Origin: Azospirillum brasilense
Lineage (GTDB): Bacteria; Pseudomonadota; Alphaproteobacteria; Azospirillales; Azospirillaceae
NCBI RefSeq assembly: GCF_005222205.1
Contig: NZ_CP032345.1
Coordinates: 1,799,501-1,863,500 of the forward strand
Length of the DNA stretch: 64,000 nucleotides
Direction of reading: 5' to 3'
The number at the start of each line of letters is the position of its first letter. Positions within the stretch are counted from its first letter, which is position 1. Below are positions 54,251-60,218 of this stretch, in pieces. Position numbers and translations under genes: made by a program. The notes beneath the pieces are model-generated. The model had not been told where the DNA came from and ran no database searches. It saw only the letters and a list, made by a program, of their open reading frames with translations.

Positions 54251-55077
54251 GGCGATTGGACGACCGGGGGGACAACGAGGAGAACGCTGAAGGTGCGCCG
54301 GGTGGCCTCTATGGCGTTCGTCCCGCCGGACGGGAGGGATGGTTCCTGCGCGACCATCGCGGCGACCGTGCGGCTCTGATCGCCGTGCTCGCCGCCGAGG
54401 GCATTGTGGCCGAGGTGGTGGAGATCGCGCCGTTCCTGCGACGTGGCCCCATGTCCTTGCCGGACTTTATCCTCGACGAGATGGCATTGCATTTCGGGTG
54501 GAGCTTCGACCCTGCCATCGACGGCTGGCGGGCGCCGGGCGAGGCGCTGTCGCCCTTCCCCAGCACGCCCCTGCCGGTTGATCGGATCGACGTGCGTTAC
54601 GAGGTTCCCAGGGGCTTCTTGATGCCGATCACCATTGCGGCGGGCGGCCAGAGCGTCACCTTCGATGTGACCAACACCTTCGATCCGATCCCCGGCATCA
54701 CGCCCTGGCTTGAGCGGGTTCTGGACGGCGAGCACCCCCGGCTGACTATCGACCGCGAGGGCGAATACACCGAACTGCATGTCCTGCCCACCGACCAGGG
54801 CGTCCGCCTCGTGGTCGCCCTGCTGGAGGAGGAGTGGAGCACCCCGATTGATGTCCGCCTGTCCCGGTTGGCCCTGATCGCCGGGTTCTACCGCCCGCTG
54901 GTCGAGGTGTGGGAAAGCGATGCGCTGGTGACGGAGGGGTGGCGGCGCTGGCATTTCGATCTGGCCGTCGGTTCCAGCGGGCTGACGGCGGCCGATCACG
55001 TCCCTTATTCCGTCCGCTCGGCCCGCATCGACGCGGCGCTTGCCGATCACCCCGACAGCGTTGGAGAGACGCCGTGA
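54247..55077 (+). CDS. Unknown protein, fourth gene of the restriction cluster
   Basis: 276 residues; the GTG start overlaps the methyltransferase stop (GTGA), so it is translationally coupled and presumably part of the system. The sequence is acidic, with LPDFILDEMALHFGWSFDPAIDGWRAPGEALSPFPSTPLPVDRIDVRYEVPRGFLMP and several beta-rich stretches. No catalytic motif or known family is recognised. It could be an immunity, specificity or complex-assembly factor. The GC content returns to that of the core. Confidence 0.6.
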   Translation: MRRLDDRGDNEENAEGAPGGLYGVRPAGREGWFLRDHRGDRAALIAVLAAEGIVAEVVEIAPFLRRGPMSLPDFILDEMALHFGWSFDPAIDGWRAPGEALSPFPSTPLPVDRIDVRYEVPRGFLMPITIAAGGQSVTFDVTNTFDPIPGITPWLERVLDGEHPRLTIDREGEYTELHVLPTDQGVRLVVALLEEEWSTPIDVRLSRLALIAGFYRPLVEVWESDALVTEGWRRWHFDLAVGSSGLTAADHVPYSVRSARIDAALADHPDSVGETP

Positions 55078-55143
55078 CCAAGCCGCGCGGCAAGCGCCCG
55101 GCCTACCCATCGCCATGAACCGGGTGGACGTGACCTATCCAGC

Positions 55144-55440
55144 TTAATTCGTGCTTGATCGTGCCCGTCGTGCCACTTGTTCTGCCTTGGTCGGGCGGCC
55201 ACGCCGTGTTTGCTTCACTGAACTCCCGCTTGCTTGCGGTGTTCCACCCAGAACTGGACTTGCAGAAAGCCATGCCTCGACTTCGGATGTGACGTAGTAA
55301 ACGCGGTTCGAACCGGGGTATAGGCGCCAAGGTGGACCGCTGCATGACGGGTTGTCCATCCGGCTTTTCTTCAAGCGGGAAACAGTCAAGATGCCTGGGT
55401 ATTGGTTGGCAACTTGCTCGGTGGTTAGGAATCGCCCCAT
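55144..55440 (-). CDS. AlpA/excisionase-like HTH protein
   Basis: 98 residues beginning MGRFLTTEQVANQYPGILTVSRLKKSRMDNPSCSGPPWRLYPGSNRVYYVTSEVEAWL, the winged-helix pattern of AlpA/excisionase (HTH_17) proteins: a first helix TTEQVA, a recognition helix with SRLKK, a wing around RVYY and a final helix. The tail is basic (KQTRRGRPTKAEQVARRARS). Placement next to attR and opposite the integrase suggests a recombination directionality factor. The start 55440 is a choice; the frame is open to 55530. Confidence 0.75.
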   Translation of the reverse strand: MGRFLTTEQVANQYPGILTVSRLKKSRMDNPSCSGPPWRLYPGSNRVYYVTSEVEAWLSASPVLGGTPQASGSSVKQTRRGRPTKAEQVARRARSSTN

Positions 55441-55734
55441 GTGGTGATCATGATCGTCTTGAGTAACCCGTTGCACGCGGCATATGGGTTCCCCGCGCGT
55501 GGCGGGCGGTGAGGCCAAACTGACCACCACCGATTTGGTCTACCGATCATACGAGTCGGCCAGTCCCGGTGTCAAAATTCACGTGCACGGTTCATCTTGG
55601 TTCGCAAAATCTTGGGGCAGCTTGGGACAGTGCCGAAGAACCACGGGGAACAACGGCGAACCAACTCGAACCACAAGGCACTGTTTTTGCTGGAAGCTGC
55701 GCGAAAGGTGATCGGCTTCAAGGCATCCAAAACG
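55441..55734. other. attR-proximal non-coding region with GGTTC repeats
   Basis: 294 bases without a supported gene. It carries GGTTCATCTTGGTT (55589), GGTTC (55599), GAACC at 55638, 55658 and 55668, and TTGGGACAG near 55622. These resemble the arrays ahead of the resolvase and the integrase and may be shared protein-binding sites. Confidence 0.55.
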
Positions 55735-55780
55735 GCTTCCCAAGCTTACGACGAGGGTTCGATTCCCTTCACCCGCTCCA
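55735..55780. repeat. attR: 46-bp direct repeat (partial tRNA-Gly)
   Basis: A copy of the anticodon-to-CCA part of the tRNA-Gly gene, with no 5' half, so it is not a functional tRNA. It marks the right end of the integrated element. Confidence 0.92.
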
Positions 55781-55892
55781 ACATCTCCTTGAAAATCAGA
55801 AACCTGCTGAAGCCTGGGCCATCCGGGCGCGCAGGCGTGCGGGGTGGCCGCGGACGTCGTCCGGCGGCCCGATCCCCGTTGTAAACCGGCGC

Positions 55893-56126
55893 TTACCGGC
55901 GCTTGCCGTTATCGGACGTCAGCGCGCCGACCGCTGCACCGGCCGCACCACCGATCACACCGCCCATCACGGCGCTTCCCCCGGTCAGGGCGCCGACCGC
56001 GGCACCGCCTGCGGCGCCGATGGCGCCACCCGACAGCGTGCGCTGTTCGCGGTGGCTGAGGTTCGAGCAGCCCGTCAGGACAAGGCCGCCAACCACCATC
56101 ACTGCCAGTTTCTTCACCATGCTCAT
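55893..56126 (-). CDS. Glycine-zipper outer-membrane-type lipoprotein
   Basis: 77 residues. A signal peptide ends with the lipobox LVLTGCSN (Cys at about 22). The mature part is a short Ser/Arg segment and a long glycine zipper (GAIGAAGGAAVGALTGGSAVMGGVIGGAAGAAVGAL), as in OsmB/YMGG-type small lipoproteins of unknown role, then basic SDNGKRR. It sits just outside attR in the core. The start MSMVKKLAVMVV (56126) is chosen because the lipobox then lies at normal distance; MVKKLA is possible. Confidence 0.85.
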   Translation of the reverse strand: MSMVKKLAVMVVGGLVLTGCSNLSHREQRTLSGGAIGAAGGAAVGALTGGSAVMGGVIGGAAGAAVGALTSDNGKRR

Positions 56127-56527
56127 ACCCGTTCTCTTCCCTGCATTCTTGAGCACCACCAGCCGTGGAGGCCAGCGGTCAAGCCTGCGCTTGCGATGCA
56201 TGCTTACGGAACGAACACGCTTTTGCGTGTGACTATTCCGGGGCGAAGAACCGACGATCCCATCCCTAAGAGGGTCGGATCGTTCCTCCTCCCTTCCTCG
56301 AAATAGGAATTCGCGACCGCGCTGCAAAGCCGGTGGAATGGTGTTTGGTCGGCGGTCCGAAAACTATAAGAAAAATCTGGTTATTTCCTATTTACCTTTT
56401 TCTGCGTCGAAAAGTTGCACGAATTCGGAGGCGTTTCCTCTTTACTTCATCCTGGCCGCGTGGAAGGTTCAGTGTCCTAACGACCTGCGCGACATCAAGG
56501 ACGCAGGCTCATCGGAAACGTCCCAGG

Positions 56528-56920
56528 ATGCCCGCCATGCTGCATCTTTCAAGGCCGCAGGCCCTTGCCGTCCTCCCGGCAAGCCGCCCGAGTGACCGCC
56601 GTGAACGACACCCGCTGCAGCCGGTCAGCGCCCATCCGTGCGCGCCGGCTTTCGAGCGCTCCGATGCCGCGATGCATCCAGCGGTGCCGGCGGCCGTGCC
56701 GGCGTCCGTGCCACGGATCCGCGCCGGCCTCGATGGGCAACCGCTGGCCCGCGTCATCCACATGGCGACCACCGGCGTGTGGGTGGTGAAGCGCCATGGC
56801 CGGATGCTTGAAATCGACGGACGGCTGCACTGGAACTGCCCGCGCACGCTCGCGTCGGACGCCGAGCGCGCCGGCGTCGTCCTGTCCGATCTGGTCGTGA
56901 ACACTGGCCACCAGCTCTGA
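56528..56920 (+). CDS. Hypothetical protein, doubtful
   Basis: A 130-codon frame with a plausible C-terminal segment (RVIHMATTGVWVVKRHGRMLEIDGRLHWNCPRTLASDAERAGVVLSDLVVNTGHQL) but an N-terminal half rich in Pro, Ala and Arg that looks unconstrained. No ribosome site is convincing, and an antisense frame is equally open. It is kept at low confidence because the end of the protein reads like real sequence. Confidence 0.35.
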   Translation: MPAMLHLSRPQALAVLPASRPSDRRERHPLQPVSAHPCAPAFERSDAAMHPAVPAAVPASVPRIRAGLDGQPLARVIHMATTGVWVVKRHGRMLEIDGRLHWNCPRTLASDAERAGVVLSDLVVNTGHQL

Positions 56921-56929
56921 TCCGATGGT

Positions 56930-56968
56930 GGAAAAAGAAAGGAGCGGCGCCCACCGGCGCCGCTCCTT
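56930..56968 (-). terminator. Terminator of the ABC importer operon
   Basis: A 13-bp stem (AAGGAGCGGCGCC with GGCGCCGCTCCTT), a 4-base loop and TTTCTTTTTCC on the minus strand, directly downstream of the ATPase gene. Confidence 0.85.
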
Positions 56969-56998
56969 CGCGTTCTCGGGTCCGGTGGGGAACGCCGG

Positions 56999-57787
56999 TC
57001 AGCGCTCCATCGTCACGGCCTTGATGGTCTCGACGCGGATCTCCTCGGTCAGCCGTTCCTTGTAGGCGGCGAATTCCGGGGTGGTCTTGACCTTGTAGGA
57101 CCGGGGGTGCGGCAGATCGATGGGGATGTCGCACTTGATGCGGCCCGGCCGGGCCGACATCACCACCACGCGGCTGGCCATGAAGATGGCCTCGTCGATG
57201 TCGTGGGTGACGAACATCACCGTCTTGCGGTCGGCCTCCCAGATGCCCAGCAGCAGCTCCTGCATCAGCTCGCGCGTCTGGTGGTCCAGCGCGCCGAAGG
57301 GCTCGTCGAGCAGCAGCATCTTGGGGTCGTTGGCCAGCGCGCGGGCCAGCGCCGTGCGCTGCTGCATGCCGCCGGACAGTTGGGCGGGGTGGTGGTTTTC
57401 GAAGCCCTTCAGCCCGACCTGGGCCAGGAAGCGGTCGGCGATCGCCAACTGCTCCGCCCGCGGCAGGCCGCGCTCGCGCAGGCCGAAGCAGACGTTGTCG
57501 CGCACGGTCAGCCAGGGGAACAGCGTGTAGGACTGGAACACCATGCCGCGGTCGGGGCCGGGGCCGGACACCGCCTTGCCCTCCAGCAGCACCTCGCCGG
57601 CGGTGGGGGTCTCCAGCCCGGCGACGATGCGCAGCAGCGTGGACTTGCCACAGCCCGACGGCCCCAGGATGGTGATGAAGTCGTTGTCGGCGACCTCCAG
57701 GCTCGTCGGCACCAGCGCGCGGGTGGGCGCCGTGCTGTTGCGGCCGGGGAAGGTCTTCTCGACGTTGCGGATGGACAGCTTGCTCAT
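56999..57787 (-). CDS. ABC transporter ATP-binding protein (nitrate/sulfonate/taurine type)
   Basis: 262-residue ATPase. Walker A GPSGCGKS is at 42-49, with Q-loop FQSYTLFPWLTVRDN, signature LSGGMQQR, Walker B LLLDEPFGALD and H-switch VTHDID. The overall pattern (MVFQSYTLFPWLTV, MSARPGRI) fits the TauB/SsuB/NrtD group. It is the last gene of a three-gene importer with the permease (9-base gap) and, further upstream on the same strand, the binding protein. Confidence 0.93.
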   Translation of the reverse strand: MSKLSIRNVEKTFPGRNSTAPTRALVPTSLEVADNDFITILGPSGCGKSTLLRIVAGLETPTAGEVLLEGKAVSGPGPDRGMVFQSYTLFPWLTVRDNVCFGLRERGLPRAEQLAIADRFLAQVGLKGFENHHPAQLSGGMQQRTALARALANDPKMLLLDEPFGALDHQTRELMQELLLGIWEADRKTVMFVTHDIDEAIFMASRVVVMSARPGRIKCDIPIDLPHPRSYKVKTTPEFAAYKERLTEEIRVETIKAVTMER

Positions 57788-57796
57788 GGCCGGCGC

Positions 57797-58585
57797 TTAT
57801 CGTCCTTTGGCCCACGGGAAGAGACGGGCGTTGAGCGCCCGGAACAGCAGGTCGGTGATCAGGCCGATCACGCCGATGATGAAGATGCCGAAGATCATCT
57901 GGCCGGTGTCGAGGAAGCGCTGGGCGTCGATGATCATGTGGCCGATGCCGCGCGACGCGCCCACCAGCTCCGCCACGATCACGTAGGTCCAGGCCCAGCC
58001 GAGGACGAGGCGCAGCGCCTCGAAGATCTGCGGCGAGGCGGCGGGCAGCAGGACGCGCAGCACCACGCCGTCGCGCTTGGCGCCCAGCGTGTAGGCGGCC
58101 TCCACCAGATCGGTGCGGATGCCCGACACGATGACCGTCACCATGATGATGAGCTGGAAGACCGAGCCGATGAAGATGACCAGGATCTTCTGCAACTCGC
58201 CCACACCCGCCCACAGGATCAGCAGCGGGATGAAGGCCGAGGCCGGCAGGTAGCGGGCGAAGGACACGAAGGCCTCGAAGAAGGCCTCCACCGGCTTGAA
58301 GGCCCCCATCAGGATGCCCAGCGGCACCGCCAGGGCGGCGGCCATGGCGAAGCCGGCGAAGACGCGCCAGACCGTGACGGCGATGTCCTCGGCGAAGCCG
58401 AACTCCCGGAACAGCGCGATGCCCGCCGTCAGCGTGTCGCCGGGCGAGGCCAGGAACAGCGGCTTCACGAAGCCGCCGTAGGTGGCGATGCCCCAGCCCA
58501 GGAAGAACAGCACGAAACAGGCGATGCCCAGCACCGTGCGCAGCGCCGGAGCGACCGGCTTCAGCGGAGTGAAGAGGGGTGACAT
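57797..58585 (-). CDS. ABC transporter permease (nitrate/sulfonate/taurine type)
   Basis: 262-residue six-helix permease of the SsuC/TauC group. The N-terminal helix LRTVLGIACFVLFFLGWGIATYG and the EAA-like loop EAAYTLGAKRDGVVLRVLLPAASPQIFEALRLVLGWAWTYVIVAELVGASRGIGHMI are typical. The substrate is inferred only by class (sulfonate, taurine, nitrate, pyrimidine or other aromatic compounds). Confidence 0.92.
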   Translation of the reverse strand: MSPLFTPLKPVAPALRTVLGIACFVLFFLGWGIATYGGFVKPLFLASPGDTLTAGIALFREFGFAEDIAVTVWRVFAGFAMAAALAVPLGILMGAFKPVEAFFEAFVSFARYLPASAFIPLLILWAGVGELQKILVIFIGSVFQLIIMVTVIVSGIRTDLVEAAYTLGAKRDGVVLRVLLPAASPQIFEALRLVLGWAWTYVIVAELVGASRGIGHMIIDAQRFLDTGQMIFGIFIIGVIGLITDLLFRALNARLFPWAKGR

Positions 58586-58622
58586 GGGATTGGTGGACCG
58601 TTGTCGGTGTATTGGACGCGCT

Positions 58623-58711
58623 TGCCCCCACCCCGGCCCTCCCCCGCTGTCGCAGGGGAGGGGGCTTGATTCCCTCCCCTGCGCAGCGGGGGAGGGTTAG
58701 GGAGGGGGCAA
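58623..58711. repeat. G/C-rich palindromic extragenic repeat (copy 5)
   Basis: CCCCACCCCGGCCCTCCCCCGCTGTCGCAGGGGAGGGGG is mirrored by CCCTCCCCTGCGCAGCGGGGGAGGGTTAGGGAGGGGG. It stands between the binding-protein gene and the permease gene, like copy 3 in the other importer. Confidence 0.7.
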
Positions 58712-58732
58712 CGGCAGCAGATACGTATCGTC

Positions 58733-59683
58733 TTACTTCACGAAGGACGTGTCGGTCATGCTGTCCAGGCTCGGCGGGGCCTTGCGGATCAGCTTGGCCT
58801 CCAGCATCACGTCCTGGACCTCCTTGATGAAGGTCGGCATCGTCTTGGTCAGATACTCGACGTTGCCGGCCTTGTCGTACCAGAGCACGGTCTTGGCGGA
58901 TGTGGCGAACTGTTCCGGCGTCTGGTTGACGTCGCGGGCCATGATCTCGAAGGCCTTCTTCTCGTCCTTCTTGATCTCGTCCAGCGCCTCGAACCAGCTG
59001 TCTACGAAGGCCTTCACCACCTTCGGGTTCTTCTGGATGTAGTCGGGCTGGAAGGCCAGCGTGTCGATGATGACGCCCGGCGTCTGGTCCGACGTGACGA
59101 TGATCTTGCCGTTGGCCTCGCGCACCTTGGACAGGTACGGCTCATAGGTCACGGCGGCGTCGAACTGGCCGGCGACGAAGGCGTTGGCGGCGTCGGACGG
59201 CTGGAGGTTGACGGTCTGCACCTCGCCGATCGACAGGCCGTTCTTCTTCAGCACATAGGCCAGCCAGAACTGCGGCACGCCGCCATACTGCACGGCCACC
59301 TGCTTGCCCTTCAGGTCGGCGAGGCTGTTGACCGCGTCGCGCACGACGATGCCGTCGCCGCCATGCGAGCTGTCGAGCACCAGCACCTGCGTCACGTCCA
59401 CGCCGGAGGAGGCGTAGAGCAGGTGCGTGTCCACCGTGGTGGTGATCGCCTGCACCTCACCGGCCGCCATCGCCTGGTGGCGGTTGGAGGTCGGCATCTT
59501 CTTGATCTCGACCTCGATGCCGTTCTTCTTGAAGATGCCGGTTTCCTTGGCCAGCGTGATCGGCGCGAAGCCGGTCCAGCCGCTCATCGCCACGGTCACC
59601 TTGGTCTGCGCCGAGGCCGAAACCGCGCACAGCCCGGCGACGGCCGCCGCCAGGGCTCCGGCCATCCACGACGTCTTCCTCAT
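58733..59683 (-). CDS. ABC importer substrate-binding protein (NMT1/SsuA-like)
   Basis: 316-residue periplasmic protein with a Sec signal peptide (MRKTSWMAGALAAAVAGLCAVSASAQ). The mature part opens KVTVAMSGWTGFAPITLAKETGIFKKNGIEVEIKKM, the standard start of NMT1/SsuA-type binding proteins. VQAITTTVDTHLLYASSG and DAAVTYEPYLSKVREANG are further signatures. The ligand is uncertain. GGGGGATC precedes the ATG; the longer frame to 60,019 is not supported. It heads the importer operon. Confidence 0.9.
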   Translation of the reverse strand: MRKTSWMAGALAAAVAGLCAVSASAQTKVTVAMSGWTGFAPITLAKETGIFKKNGIEVEIKKMPTSNRHQAMAAGEVQAITTTVDTHLLYASSGVDVTQVLVLDSSHGGDGIVVRDAVNSLADLKGKQVAVQYGGVPQFWLAYVLKKNGLSIGEVQTVNLQPSDAANAFVAGQFDAAVTYEPYLSKVREANGKIIVTSDQTPGVIIDTLAFQPDYIQKNPKVVKAFVDSWFEALDEIKKDEKKAFEIMARDVNQTPEQFATSAKTVLWYDKAGNVEYLTKTMPTFIKEVQDVMLEAKLIRKAPPSLDSMTDTSFVK

Positions 59684-59963
59684 GATCCCCCGCTCCCGGT
59701 TCTGAAGGTGTCTTTTGATCGCGCCGGGCGGCGGCCCGCCGCCCACGCATCCGTGTGCCGCATTGTGCACGCCCATGGGGCGGGTGGGAAGGGACGGCCG
59801 GCCGCGGCCGCGCAAGCCTGACCTTCGTTGGAAGGGTCGGAGGGAAGCTCTTGCAACCAAAGGCTTATTGGGATGCTTGCGTGCCCAATCCATATACCAA
59901 CTGAACAAACCGCGACGGGTGTATGCCGTTCTTTTGGGCACCACAGAGGGGAGGCCGGACAGG

Positions 59964-60194
59964 ATGCGCTCCATGGACCCGATGAACCCGCCGATGAACG
60001 CGATGGACCGCCAGCGCACGCTGGACTATTTCGAACGACTCGGCCGGGACAAGGTGCGACTGTACAGCGCCATCGACTGCGACCGTTACCTGGGCGGCTG
60101 GCAGGTGCGGGAACTGGCCGACCAGTGGCTGGCCGAGAAGGCCGCGGAGGAACGCCCGGTGCCGTTGTGGCGCCGGATCGTCCGGCGGCGCTGA
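59964..60194 (+). CDS. Small hypothetical protein
   Basis: 76 residues (MRSMDPMNPPMNAMDRQRTLDYFERLGRDKVRLYSAIDCDRYLGGWQVRELADQWLAEKAAEERPVPLWRRIVRRR). It is helical, amphipathic and basic at the C-terminus. Upstream GAGG and GGACAGG could bind the ribosome. It lies between divergent importer genes and the convergent sensor kinase. No family is recognised. Confidence 0.5.
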   Translation: MRSMDPMNPPMNAMDRQRTLDYFERLGRDKVRLYSAIDCDRYLGGWQVRELADQWLAEKAAEERPVPLWRRIVRRR

Positions 60195-60218
60195 CGCCGC
60201 CGGACGCTTTCCTTCCGT

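Larger units (their letters stand above)
42238..55780. mobile_element. Integrative element at tRNA-Gly, about 13.5 kb, carrying a restriction-modification cluster
   Basis: Bounded by perfect 46-bp att repeats, with a tyrosine integrase just inside attL and an excisionase-like gene just inside attR. Base composition and codon use inside are visibly less GC-rich than in the flanking core, most clearly in the integrase, 45,041-45,540 and part of the methyltransferase. The cargo is a Rep-like protein, unknown small genes, a serine recombinase and the restriction cluster. No conjugation, relaxase or phage structural genes are seen, so it is probably mobilised passively or is a defence island. Confidence 0.9.

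Noticed and set aside
55735..55780. Second tRNA-Gly gene
   Set aside because: Only the 3' half is present without acceptor 5' strand or D-arm; it is attR.
42210..55780. CRISPR array in the element
   Set aside because: No regular repeat-spacer pattern; the GGTTC words are short and unevenly spaced.
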